The notes below the pieces were generated by a model. The model worked only from the letters and a program-made list of their open reading frames with translations. It searched no databases and had not been told where the DNA came from. Below are positions 54,101-61,891 of a stretch of DNA of 64,000 nucleotides, piece after piece. A program made the position numbers and the translations under genes. Source of the stretch: Zobellia russellii (GTDB lineage Bacteria > Bacteroidota > Bacteroidia > Flavobacteriales > Flavobacteriaceae); assembly GCF_018728565.1 (NCBI RefSeq), contig NZ_JACSOI010000005.1:124001-188000 (forward strand). Direction: 5' to 3'. Numbering within the stretch: the first letter of the stretch is position 1; the number at the start of each line of letters is the position of its first letter.

Positions 54101-54591
54101 TATTTGATACCCTAGGTCCATCCGAAAATTCAATCATAGTAAAGGATGCTAACGGATGTACAGAAGAAAGAAAAATTATTATTGTAGAGCTTGATACAGC
54201 TGATTTTGATAATGATGGTTTTGGAGATATATGTGATGATGATATTGATGGCGATGGGGTTGAAAATACGATTGACATTTGCTCGGAAACACCCCTTGGG
54301 AGTACTGTTGAACCTGATGGTTGTCTCAAAACACCAAATATAGATAGCAGTGTAATACTATTTCCAAACCCTATAGAAAGCGGAGATATTACGATTGCCC
54401 TTCCAACTCCATATTCTGGTAATGCACAGTTAGTACTGTTTTCCAATATAGGTACACTCTTAACTAGTTTAACTGTTGAAGTAGTTAATGGCAATCTTAT
54501 GTTAAATATGGACGGATGGGCATCTGGTGTTTACTCCGTTCGTATAGAAACTACAGAAGAATTATATAATCAAAGAATTATAAAGAAGTAG
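51136..54591 (+). CDS. T9SS-secreted FG-GAP/VCBS repeat protein
   Basis: About 1151 residues from ATG 51136 (MKRFLLSFSFIFLLLSHSIS signal); the frame opens 25 codons earlier but that would mask the signal. The bulk is FG-GAP/VCBS-like repeats with Ca-binding loops such as DIDDDGDIDVV, DFDNDGDIDII and DMDGDLDIIL, which build beta-propellers. A SprB-like repeat region (ISCNGLTDAIIEGKAIGGTA) and a thrombospondin-3-like segment (DFDNDGFGDICDDDIDGDGV) follow. The last 80 residues (LFPNPIESGDITI to YNQRIIKK) are a type A T9SS sorting domain. It is likely anchored on the cell surface for adhesion or polymer binding. Confidence 0.88.
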   Translation: MKRFLLSFSFIFLLLSHSISQTNQEFVVSSLNPTNCSSDDGRIAINLRSLGSTCEDIFNYQSILKSTTKITAYTTADINQDGKLDILYANAEKIAVLFNIGNGQYNEIIIDDSITRTSKIGFSDIDDDGDIDVVAKQSSWSFYYLLENETFTEFALYASDEYFVEVSSILASPKFEKIDIENDGDIDRLRITTNNFDDELVELRENDGSGNYTDRILLDFINRDIIDIKVFDYEGDGDEDIFLLYRQGTTTSGVEFHLNDGFGNFERITVYRETNLYFYELKIVDYNIDGKIDIIGAGPSNMTYINDINNTFIRKELKPVEGVTRYFEIFDVDLDGVNEPVYFDDYNIYWFTAICSSRSNKFKYEFSIDGGITFQESNVFNQLGIGQYQVVAREISNSSTIGYANNPINLTENKPSVISIDITDSEFCDDGNGKIAVNATSLKRTDSVFDEVFHIGDYASNYTDFDNDGDIDIIGIDDSRDNDVVYWYENLGNGQFFRHFLTSLPWFDESIESVFPMDIDNDKDNDLVINLGDGEYVVVNDGEFNFEKREMNLVGAFDSPMPISVDIDLDGDLDIITEASQYNELAWHENTLDFSLGYFHFTRHKIFTGISEITKVIPIDFDNDNDIDFVVSTENRGSDDVLGGIYWFENDGNQNFESHLLISDIDVTFFLVEDYQEDNDYDIFYSAPDLEEIRILKNDGNLNFTDILIKEIDITYFDVDDYDMDGDLDIILNPKQNVSILQNQENQLFEFMVISQNESEFLNLSFWNNTLVMSEDLDHDGDKDILFNTNYILNESTFTESDDELSYSIDGGITFQNNSIFNNLAPSSYNLIIKNNDCSFEYETPIVISKIGDVCDNSESLIATATLVNSISCNGLTDAIIEGKAIGGTAPYTYNLLDSNNTLVKTQLQGTFNDIAAGVYSLLIVDDNSKEATATGITVNQPNVLTLNISKTDVSCKGANDGSLEIIVSGGTAPYEFSINSSAFISNNIFDTLGPSENSIIVKDANGCTEERKIIIVELDTADFDNDGFGDICDDDIDGDGVENTIDICSETPLGSTVEPDGCLKTPNIDSSVILFPNPIESGDITIALPTPYSGNAQLVLFSNIGTLLTSLTVEVVNGNLMLNMDGWASGVYSVRIETTEELYNQRIIKK

Positions 54592-54662
54592 AGGACATTC
54601 TGTGAAAATTTGCAATAACTTATCGCTAATTGATTTAATGACGGATTATAGAACGTTTTTTT

Positions 54663-54831
54663 CATAATGTACCGCGTTATGTAACTTGAGCTTTGGTTGC
54701 AACATACTAATGAAGATTAAAAATCTTTATTATTTCAGCGAGATGGTGCGCGAGCAAAGTTGTTACAATTTTTATTTATTTTTTTCTAAAAACCTTCTTC
54801 TCAGAAGGCAATGAAACCGAGGTACGAGGTT
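54663..54831 (+). repeat. Dispersed intergenic repeat, copy 1 (rearranged)
   Basis: CATAATGTACCGCGTTATGT, AACTTGAGCTTTGGTT at 54679-54698, then after unrelated bases GCAAAGTTGTTACAAT and CTTCTTCTCAGAAGGCAATG. The same blocks, closer together, form copies 2 and 3. The rest of 54592-55245 shows no gene. Confidence 0.7.
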
Positions 54832-54970
54832 CATGAACTCCTTTAAAAGCAATAAACAAGCATCGAGAATAATTATAGTTTACGAATATGAAGAAACATT
54901 CCAGTAAAACGGCTTTGACATAATATCAAATACAAGCATGCGCCGTTTTACGACATATACCAATCTGTAC

Positions 54971-55134
54971 TATAATGTTCCGCGTTATGTAACTTGAGCT
55001 TTGGTTAAAAGCGAAAGTTATTTTCTAAAGCTTTCTTTATTTTTTTCTTTCTAAAAATTTTCTTCTCAAAAGGTAATGCAACACTTATTAACTGACCGAC
55101 GATAGGAGGGAGGGCAATGTGTGTGGAATGAAAA
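54971..55134 (+). repeat. Dispersed intergenic repeat, copy 2
   Basis: Runs from ATAATGTTCCGCGTTATGTA through AAAAGCGAAAGTTA, a T-rich tract, TTCTTCTCAAAAGGTAATG, ACACTTATTAACTGACCGAC to GGCAATGTGTGTGGAATGA. Closely similar, base for base over most of its length, to 62692-62848 in the same orientation. Confidence 0.82.
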
Positions 55135-55245
55135 TGTAATTTTAATGACTGTGTAAAGTAAATTTATGCTCTTTAACTGGTTGTCTATCTAATATAAAAT
55201 GCAACAATAAATAACATTTCAAATAAAGAAAAGTATTTTTACACT

Positions 55246-55818
55246 ATGGAAGACAAGTTGCAGTTATTAAGACAACATTTTGAAGAAATCGTTTCTTTAA
55301 CTGATGAGGAGTGGAATTTTGTAAAATCGCACTTTGAATTTAAAAGTCTAAAAAAACACCAATTCTTAATACAAGTTGGGCAGCCTGTAGACTTTGAATA
55401 TTGGATTATCAAAGGCTTAGTAAAAGCGTATTCCATAGACGAAAAAGGCAAAGAACACATTCTTCAATTTGCCATGGAAGACTATTGGGTAAGCGACCAT
55501 TGTGCTTTTCAACATCAAGAACTTGGGACTATTTTTGTGGATTGTCTTGAAGATTCTGAGTTCTTCTGTTTGTCTTTAGAGAACAGGGAAAAGATTTGTT
55601 TTGAAGTCCCTGCCGTTGCCAATTTCTTCAGGATTAAATCGAACCACGGTTACATCAATCTGCAACAAAGAATCCTGTCATTGCTTACAATGTCCGCAGA
55701 AAGTAGGTATGAATATCTTTTAAACAAACTTCCAAAATTAATACAACGCGTTCCTAAAAAACTAATTGCTTCCTATTTAGGCGTATCCAGAGAGACCTTA
55801 AGTCGTTTTAACAGCTAA
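55246..55818 (+). CDS. CRP/FNR-family transcriptional regulator
   Basis: 190 residues. A cyclic-nucleotide-binding-like beta-barrel (residues about 30-120, FLIQVGQPVDFEYWIIKGLVKAYSIDEKGKEH) lacks the PRARSA-type phosphate cassette, so cAMP binding is unlikely. After the dimer helix comes a short HTH with KKLIASYLGVSRETLSRF. Only one residue follows Asn, so the wing is minimal, as in many Bacteroidota Crp-like proteins. A perfect GTGA-N6-TCAC palindrome starts at its stop codon and recurs before the cyclase gene, so it very likely controls the downstream unit. Confidence 0.88.
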   Translation: MEDKLQLLRQHFEEIVSLTDEEWNFVKSHFEFKSLKKHQFLIQVGQPVDFEYWIIKGLVKAYSIDEKGKEHILQFAMEDYWVSDHCAFQHQELGTIFVDCLEDSEFFCLSLENREKICFEVPAVANFFRIKSNHGYINLQQRILSLLTMSAESRYEYLLNKLPKLIQRVPKKLIASYLGVSRETLSRFNS

Positions 55819-55874
55819 AAGTGACCTAAATCACTTTTCAAGATTGATATACATCACAAAAAATCCGTGATGTA
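55817..55874 (+). promoter_or_regulatory. CRP-type palindrome and second inverted repeat before the cupin gene
   Basis: AAAAGTGA-N6-TCACTTTT (55817-55838) has perfect 8-bp arms and the GTGA-N6-TCAC core of CRP/FNR sites. TACATCAC / GTGATGTA (55850-55857, 55867-55874) is a second inverted repeat. The last arm starts a 27-base block (55867-55893) repeated at 57614. Confidence 0.75.
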
Positions 55875-55936
55875 TGTCCTCGCACACCCCTTGGTTTTCA
55901 TAGAATTTTGTATCAAACAATTAAATACAATGTACT

Positions 55937-56419
55937 ATGAAAACTACAAGAACACTTTTTCTATTATTCACAGTAATTGCCATAGGTTTTAACGCCTATG
56001 CGCAAGAAGACAAAAGACCATTAATGGGTAACGCCTACGGTATTATCAATATTGATGAATACGTAACGCTACTTCCTAAAAGTCATAATGGTATCATCAA
56101 AGACATTAGATTAATAGACCGTGAACACGCAGGTGTAAGAATCTTTAGGTTGTATGACGAAGTGCCTATGCACTACCACGCAAAATCTGATGCTTACCTC
56201 TACATTTTAAATGGCAAAGCAGAATTTTTTGTTGCCGATAAAGGTCCTGTTGTTGCAGGAAAAGGCGACTTACTTTTTTGGGGCAAAGGTACAGCACACG
56301 GAAACGGAAAAATTTTAGAAGGTCCGTTAGACGTACTCGTTTTTGATGCCATTGCCAGAGACCCAAGCGATGTTATCTGGATAGACCCATCAACCCAAAA
56401 GAAATTCTTAGGTAACTAA
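55937..56419 (+). CDS. Secreted cupin-domain protein
   Basis: 160 residues. A signal peptide (MKTTRTLFLLFTVIAIGFNAYAQ) is followed by one small beta-barrel cupin. The first motif region reads EVPMHYHAKSDAYLYILNGK with His-x-His and a position where cupins often have Glu, here Asp/Tyr; the second reads GDLLFWGKGTAHGN with a His. A bound divalent metal is plausible. It would act in the periplasm as an isomerase, lyase or small-ligand binder. It is the first gene after the CRP-type operator; the MRJP-like gene follows 33 bases later. Confidence 0.83.
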   Translation: MKTTRTLFLLFTVIAIGFNAYAQEDKRPLMGNAYGIINIDEYVTLLPKSHNGIIKDIRLIDREHAGVRIFRLYDEVPMHYHAKSDAYLYILNGKAEFFVADKGPVVAGKGDLLFWGKGTAHGNGKILEGPLDVLVFDAIARDPSDVIWIDPSTQKKFLGN

Positions 56420-56452
56420 TAAAATCATATTCACTTTTTAAAAACAATAACG

Positions 56453-57550
56453 ATGAAAACAATAACAATTATAAAAACAGTCTTGTTCGCACTTGTAATG
56501 AATTTTACACTATTAGCACAAGCACAATTAGAAACGATAACAACATTTCCAGAATCAAGACCAGGAAATATAACCGTCTCTAACGACGGAAGAATATTTG
56601 TAACAATGAGCGCCTTAAGTGCTTCAAAATATATGGTGAAAGAAATTTTGCCTAATGGAGAAGCTATTCCGTTTGGAGATAAAGAATGGATAGTAAAACC
56701 AGAAAACGGAAGTATAAAAGGTATCAATTCAACCATCGGAATTCAAGCAGATGCTAACGGTATCCTTTGGGTGTTGGATATGGGTAATGTAAAACAAAAT
56801 CAGGCTCCAAAATTGGTGGGTTTTGATTTGGTAACCGGAAACGTAACAAAAGTTTTTCCTATTCCGAATACGGTATTATCAACAAAACCTTTTTTACAAG
56901 ATTTTGTGATTGATGTGAAAAACAACACTGCTGTAATTGCCGATATGACCGATGCTATAAATCCGCCAATTGCACCTGCTTTTGTCGTGATTAACTTAGA
57001 AACGGGTTATATGAGACGTGTTCTGGAAGGAAATGTATCATTTTTACCTGCTGATGAACCAGTAAAAATTCACGGTAGATTGGTTTCCCACAAAAGAAAA
57101 GACGGTACTACCATTCAACCAAGATATCCTTTAAACCCAATTTCTATAGATGACGAAAACAATTTCATCTACTATGGTGCAATGGGAAACACCAAAATTT
57201 ACTGCATACCTTCTGCTGTTTTAGCGGATGAAAGTAAGCAAGATAGCGACCTGAATAAGTACATTGAGTTTTATGCCAACAAACCAAAATCTGACGGATT
57301 TAAAGTAGGTGCAAACGGAAAAGTATATGTAACCGATGTTGAAAATTCAGCCATTGTAGAAAGTACGCCTGCTGGAATGAAAACCATTGCACAGTCTAAA
57401 AAGGACCTGTCTTGGCCCGATGGTGTTGCCATACACGGAAACTACTTGTATATCGTAGCAAATCAGCTTCATAATCTTCCTTTATTAAATGAAGGAAAAG
57501 ATGCCAGTAAACCACCTTACTTGGTGCTCAAAATGAAGCTTCAAGATTAA
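56453..57550 (+). CDS. Secreted yellow/major-royal-jelly-like beta-propeller
   Basis: 365 residues. A signal peptide (MKTITIIKTVLFALVMNFTL to LLAQAQ) precedes a six-bladed propeller of the MRJP/yellow family: RPGNITVSNDGRIFVTMSAL, GIQADANGILWVLDMGN, PFLQDFVIDVKNNTAVIADM, GRLVSHKRKDGTT, LNPISIDDENNFIYYGAMGN and SWPDGVAIHGNYLYIVANQL. Bacterial members are poorly known; relatives act on or bind aromatic amines, phenolics or lactones. The placement between a cupin and a cyclase, all exported, suggests a shared periplasmic pathway. Confidence 0.85.
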   Translation: MKTITIIKTVLFALVMNFTLLAQAQLETITTFPESRPGNITVSNDGRIFVTMSALSASKYMVKEILPNGEAIPFGDKEWIVKPENGSIKGINSTIGIQADANGILWVLDMGNVKQNQAPKLVGFDLVTGNVTKVFPIPNTVLSTKPFLQDFVIDVKNNTAVIADMTDAINPPIAPAFVVINLETGYMRRVLEGNVSFLPADEPVKIHGRLVSHKRKDGTTIQPRYPLNPISIDDENNFIYYGAMGNTKIYCIPSAVLADESKQDSDLNKYIEFYANKPKSDGFKVGANGKVYVTDVENSAIVESTPAGMKTIAQSKKDLSWPDGVAIHGNYLYIVANQLHNLPLLNEGKDASKPPYLVLKMKLQD

Positions 57551-57590
57551 ATAAAATTAAAAGTAAAGTGATGTATGAGCAGTATTAAGT

Positions 57591-57640
57591 GTGACATAAA
57601 TCACTTTAAAATGGTGATGTACATCCTCGCACACCCCTTG
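57591..57640 (+). promoter_or_regulatory. Second CRP-type operator, before the cyclase gene
   Basis: GTGACATAAATCAC (57591-57604) repeats the GTGA-N6-TCAC core. GTGATGTACATCCTCGCACA, followed by CCCCTTG (57614-57640), differs from 55867-55893 at two of 27 bases. Both promoters are therefore built from the same module. Confidence 0.75.
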
Positions 57641-57683
57641 CATTAATTAGAAATTTGTATAAGAAATTTAAAAACATATTAAA

Positions 57684-58622
57684 ATGAAAACAATAGTAAA
57701 TACATTAAAAAAAATGACATTGGCAGCTACACTTTTTACTGCTTTAAGTACAAACGCACAACAAGTACCAACGTCACCTTATGGGGCAGACGATGAAATT
57801 GGAGCGCTAAACCTTTTGAATGAGGAAACGGTTTTGGATGCCGTAAAATTGGTTAAAAAAGGAAAAGTATACCGCTTAGGAATGGTGGTAAATGCAGAAA
57901 CTGCAGCCTTCCGCCACAGATACTTTCATATTGAAACGTTACAACCAGAAACTGCTGCTGCAGGTTCTAACAAATTTACTTACGTAGATGACCAGTTAAT
58001 TGGTTGGACAGGTGTTGGGTCTCAAATAAACGGATTGGCACATTACGGTAGAGACAATGTGCACTACAACGGACATAAAGTTGAAGATTTTTTAACCGTT
58101 TCTGGTGTAAAAAAATTAGGTCTAGAAAAATTACCCCCAATTGTTACTAGAGGTGTTGTGTTAGATATGCGCTCTTACTACAATCAAGATATTGTAAAAG
58201 AAGGCACTGTTTTTACAGTAGAAGACATTGAAAAAGTAGCCAAAAAACAAGGCATTGAAATCCGTAAAGGTGATGTGGTTTTGTTTTATACAGGATGGAC
58301 AAAACTAATGGGTAAAGATGATAAACGCTATTTAGCTGGCGGACCTGGGATTGGTACTGAAGCTGCACATTATTTAGGTAAAAAAGGAATTGTAGCAGCA
58401 GGTTCAGACAACTGGTCTTTTGAAGCAGTACCACACGAAAATAGCGCACTTTCTTTCCCTGTAAATCAAATGATGGCAACCGAATACGGTGTGCAAGTAT
58501 TGGAAAACATTCTTGTAGATGAATTGGTTGAGGATAAAGCTTGGGAATTCCTTTTTGTATTGGGTCATCCTTTATATGAAGGCTCTACGCAAGTACAAAT
58601 AAACCCTGTTGCCATTAAATAA
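57684..58622 (+). CDS. Cyclase-family hydrolase (kynurenine-formamidase-like), exported
   Basis: 312 residues with a signal peptide that ends near STNAQ. The cyclase fold (PF04199) is seen in GADDEIGALNLLNEETVLDA, RGVVLDMRSYY, GDVVLFYTGW and GGPGIGTEAAHYL. The metal motif that is HxGTHxDxPxH in kynurenine formamidase reads GSQINGLAHYGRDNVHYNG here, with Gln and Asn replacing the first His and the Asp. This variant group is known among cyclase-like proteins of fungi and bacteria. It may hydrolyse an amide or lactone. It has its own CRP-type operator. Confidence 0.83.
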   Translation: MKTIVNTLKKMTLAATLFTALSTNAQQVPTSPYGADDEIGALNLLNEETVLDAVKLVKKGKVYRLGMVVNAETAAFRHRYFHIETLQPETAAAGSNKFTYVDDQLIGWTGVGSQINGLAHYGRDNVHYNGHKVEDFLTVSGVKKLGLEKLPPIVTRGVVLDMRSYYNQDIVKEGTVFTVEDIEKVAKKQGIEIRKGDVVLFYTGWTKLMGKDDKRYLAGGPGIGTEAAHYLGKKGIVAAGSDNWSFEAVPHENSALSFPVNQMMATEYGVQVLENILVDELVEDKAWEFLFVLGHPLYEGSTQVQINPVAIK

Positions 58623-58641
58623 CAAAAAACAATTAGAAATT

Positions 58642-59850
58642 ATGGAAACATCAACAATACATAGAGATACCACGGTAGCCAAAAAGAAGAGTCTACCAGC
58701 AGCATTATGGGCATTGACCATAAGTGCATTTGCCATAGGAACAACGGAATTTGTAATTGTAGGTTTATTATCTACAGTTGCAAACGACCTAGGCACATCA
58801 TTAACATCAGCAGGATTATTAGTTAGTTTATATGCTATTGGTGTAGCCATTGGAGCACCCATTTTAACTGCCTTAACAGGTAAAATTCCTAGAAAACAAT
58901 TACTAATGGGGATTATGTTATTATTTATAATTGGTAACGGATTAGCAGCTATTTCACCAAGCTTTGAGTTGTTGCTATTATCTAGAGTCGTGACAGGTTT
59001 TGCACACGGTGTATTTTTCTCTATCGGGTCTACCATTGCAGCTAGTTTGGTGCCTAAAGATAAAAGAGCAACTGCCATTTCTATAATGTTTGCTGGTCTT
59101 ACTGTAGCTATTGTAACTGGTGTGCCTTTAGGAACATATATCGGTCAGAATTTTGGATGGAGAGCAACCTTTATTGGTGTTGCCCTTTTAGGATTAGTAG
59201 GTGCAATAGCTAGTTTGGCTTTGGTTCCTAAAAACATTAAACAATCAGCGCCATTACGTCTTATAGACCAATTAAAAGTGATTAAGAATTCGTCTATTTT
59301 ATTGGTGCTAGCCATTACCGCATTTGGTTATGGTGGTACGTTTGTCACCTTTACTTATTTAACACCGCTATTGGAAGAAGTAACCGGTTTTTCTTCGGAT
59401 ATGACTAGTGTATTCCTTCTAATTTATGGTATTGCCATCGCGATTGGGAATATCATAGGTGGTAAAGTCTCTAACAACAAACCAGGAAAAGCATTATTGG
59501 TAATGTTTGCTTTACAAGCCATAGTGTTGTTTGTGTTATACTTCACCGCTTCTAGTCAGGTTTTTGCCATAGTTACCTTGTTTTTTATGGGAATACTTGC
59601 TTTTTCAAACGTACCAGCATTACAATTATATGTCGTAAAAATGGCCGAAAAATATCTTCCTGGAACAGAAGACGTAGCATCTGCTTTAAACATTGCAGCT
59701 TTTAACGTCGGTATTGCTATTGGTGCTTATGTAGGCGGAATGGTGGTAGAATCGAGCTTAGGTATTGAAGCAACACCTTGGGTAGGAGGTATTCTAGTAA
59801 TCGTGGGATTCTTATTGACCTTAGTTTTATTCAAAAAAGAAAAAATATAA
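58642..59850 (+). CDS. MFS transporter, DHA1 drug/metabolite exporter (AraJ-like)
   Basis: About 402 residues from ATG 58642 (METSTIHRD); the frame extends 11 codons into the end of the cyclase gene. Twelve membrane segments are visible. FAIGTTEFVIVGLLSTVAND is the DHA1 signature of AraJ/YdhP/CmlR-type exporters; the A-like loop is LTGKIPRKQ and motif C lies near GLTVAIVTGVPLGTYIG. It should export small organic molecules with proton antiport. It lies 19 bases after the cyclase stop and 8 before the reductase, in one operon. Confidence 0.9.
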   Translation: METSTIHRDTTVAKKKSLPAALWALTISAFAIGTTEFVIVGLLSTVANDLGTSLTSAGLLVSLYAIGVAIGAPILTALTGKIPRKQLLMGIMLLFIIGNGLAAISPSFELLLLSRVVTGFAHGVFFSIGSTIAASLVPKDKRATAISIMFAGLTVAIVTGVPLGTYIGQNFGWRATFIGVALLGLVGAIASLALVPKNIKQSAPLRLIDQLKVIKNSSILLVLAITAFGYGGTFVTFTYLTPLLEEVTGFSSDMTSVFLLIYGIAIAIGNIIGGKVSNNKPGKALLVMFALQAIVLFVLYFTASSQVFAIVTLFFMGILAFSNVPALQLYVVKMAEKYLPGTEDVASALNIAAFNVGIAIGAYVGGMVVESSLGIEATPWVGGILVIVGFLLTLVLFKKEKI

Positions 59851-59858
59851 ATAATATA

Positions 59859-60800
59859 ATGATGACTACATTAAAATTTAGAAATAACGACGAAATGCCA
59901 ATTTTAGGCTTAGGAACTTTTAGATCTGAACCTAATGAAGTGTACAATGCTGTACTTTCGGCTATTAAAATAGGATACAGACATATAGATTGTGCTGCAG
60001 CTTACGGAAACGAAAAAGAAGTAGGTAATGCCATTGCCGATGCGATAAAACAAGGTTTGGTTACGCGTGAAGATTTATGGGTGACTTCCAAATTATGGAA
60101 TGCTTCTCACGGTGAAGATAATGTGATTCCTGCACTGAACCAGACTTTAGAAGATTTACAGCTAGAGTATCTAGACCTGTATCTTATCCACTGGCCTGTC
60201 GCTCTTAAAAAAGGAACGGAAATGCCAGAAAAAGCATCTGATTTTGTTCCATTATCAGAAGTGCCATTAACCAATACTTGGAAAGGGATGGAAGCTGTTT
60301 TAGAGCAAGGACTTGCAAAGCATATTGGCGTGAGCAATTTCAATGAGAATCAGTTGAAAGAAATAATAGCGACTGCAGTGCACCAACCAGAGATGAATCA
60401 AGTAGAAATGCATCCGTTTTTACAACAGAAAGAATTAAAAGCATTATGCTCGCATTTTGATATGCATCTAACGGCATATGCACCATTAGGTTCGCTTGTA
60501 GATAAAAATTCCAAACTACGTTTGTTGGAAAATGAAACCATAAAAACCATTGCCGAGGAAAGACATATGTCGCCTGCACAAGTAGCATTGGCATATACAA
60601 TGCAACGAGGCATTGCAGTCATTCCTAAATCTACAAATGAAGCACGATTACTTCAGAACCTAGAGACGTTAAACCATACGCTTACAGAAGAAGATATGGC
60701 TTTGCTGAAGGCTTTAGATAAAGGACACCGTTTTATAGATGGTAAATTTTGGGAAGTTGAAAACGGACCCTACACTGCAGATAGTATCTGGAATGCTTAA
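59859..60800 (+). CDS. Aldo/keto reductase
   Basis: About 314 residues from ATG 59859 (or 59862); the frame extends further into the MFS gene. A (beta/alpha)8 barrel with GLGTFRSEPNEVYNAV, the catalytic tetrad Asp (HIDCAAAYGNE), Tyr in the same motif, Lys (VTSKLWN) and His (LYLIHWP), and the NADPH site IPKSTNEARLLQNL. This is the family that reduces 2,5-diketo-D-gluconate, methylglyoxal and many carbonyls. In this operon it probably acts on a product of the hydrolase, or protects against reactive aldehydes. Confidence 0.92.
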   Translation: MMTTLKFRNNDEMPILGLGTFRSEPNEVYNAVLSAIKIGYRHIDCAAAYGNEKEVGNAIADAIKQGLVTREDLWVTSKLWNASHGEDNVIPALNQTLEDLQLEYLDLYLIHWPVALKKGTEMPEKASDFVPLSEVPLTNTWKGMEAVLEQGLAKHIGVSNFNENQLKEIIATAVHQPEMNQVEMHPFLQQKELKALCSHFDMHLTAYAPLGSLVDKNSKLRLLENETIKTIAEERHMSPAQVALAYTMQRGIAVIPKSTNEARLLQNLETLNHTLTEEDMALLKALDKGHRFIDGKFWEVENGPYTADSIWNA

Positions 60801-60808
60801 TCACATTG

Positions 60809-60843
60809 TTCATCAGGTGTCTTAACGGATACCTGATGAATTT
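60809..60843 (+). terminator. Hairpin between the reductase and LLM genes
   Basis: TTCATCAGGT / ACCTGATGAA perfect arms, followed by only three T. It may be a weak or partial terminator. Confidence 0.55.
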
Positions 60844-60854
60844 ACACACACACT

Positions 60855-61814
60855 ATGAATCCATTTGATAGACTATACAAGCCAGGTAAAATGACACTTG
60901 GCATAGAATTTCCTTTAGATAATGATTGGTCAACCGAAGGAAATCGCAAACGCTTGGAAGACAACAGACCTTTTGGAGTACCCGATATTTCCAATCATTT
61001 AGCATTGGCAAAGCAAATTGATGAAGCAGGATTCTCCGCTTTATGGATGCGCGATGTTCCGGTGTACGACCCTAACTTTGGCGATGGTGCACAATTGTTC
61101 GATACACTTCCATATTTGGGCTATTTATCTGCCGCTACCAAAAACATTTTGTTAGGTACTGCTGCAATTGTATTACCACTACAGCAGCCTATAAAATTAG
61201 CAAAAGCTGCTGCCACCATAGAAAATTTAAGTGATGGTAGACTCTTGTTGGGTTTAGGTTTGGGCGATAGACCTGTGGAGTTCCCAATTTACAATATAGA
61301 CTATAACAGAAGACCTGAAATCTTTAGAAAAAATCTTGATATCATTAAAGAAGCTTGGAAAACAAACAGTAATTTAAAATCTAAATACGATTTTTTAACT
61401 AACGGTATAGAAGTTTATCCTAAACCGAAAAATGACATTCCGCTTGTAATAGCAGGTCATTCCGGACAAAGCATTAATTGGATAGCAAAAAACGCACAAG
61501 CTTGGTTTAATTACCCAAGACCGGTTGCCGAAACTTTAGAAAACAGAAAATACTGGTGTAATGCTTTGTACGATGAAGACCAAGCAGCAAAGCCTTATAT
61601 TTCGGCTATACATTTAAACCTATCTAAAAACGACAATGTGACTTTTAAACCACAGCGCTTTGGTGGCACTGTGGGCATCAACCATCTTACCGAATATTTA
61701 AAAGCATATGAAAATGTCGGAGTCAACCATATGGCAATAAACCTTAGAAAATCTGAAACGCCAGTTAGTGAAGCTATTGCTAAAATTAAAGATGTTGTAT
61801 TAAGGGAGTTTTAG
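60855..61814 (+). CDS. LLM-class flavin-dependent oxidoreductase
   Basis: 319 residues of the luciferase-like TIM barrel: EFPLDNDW at the start, LAKQIDEAGFSALWMRDVPV, LLGTAAIVLPLQQPIKLAKA, ENLSDGRLLLGLGLGDRPVEF and PLVIAGHSGQSINWIAKNA. These FMN or F420 enzymes oxidise or monooxygenate small molecules; FMN is likely here because no F420 genes are known in the phylum. It is the last gene of the unit and would provide the oxidative step of the pathway. A separate transcript is possible given the hairpin before it. Confidence 0.88.
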   Translation: MNPFDRLYKPGKMTLGIEFPLDNDWSTEGNRKRLEDNRPFGVPDISNHLALAKQIDEAGFSALWMRDVPVYDPNFGDGAQLFDTLPYLGYLSAATKNILLGTAAIVLPLQQPIKLAKAAATIENLSDGRLLLGLGLGDRPVEFPIYNIDYNRRPEIFRKNLDIIKEAWKTNSNLKSKYDFLTNGIEVYPKPKNDIPLVIAGHSGQSINWIAKNAQAWFNYPRPVAETLENRKYWCNALYDEDQAAKPYISAIHLNLSKNDNVTFKPQRFGGTVGINHLTEYLKAYENVGVNHMAINLRKSETPVSEAIAKIKDVVLREF

Positions 61815-61869
61815 TATTAAAATGAAAACGGCCTAAGAGAATTTTGGTAAAACAGGGCCGAGCGTTAAG

Positions 61870-61891
61870 AAAAGGTCTAGTAGACCTTTTT
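61870..61891 (+). terminator. Terminator-like hairpin after the LLM gene
   Basis: AAAAGGTC TAGTA GACCTTTTT with flanking GTTAAG / TTAGC extension; next to it a GAGCC / GGCTC hairpin. Confidence 0.6.
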
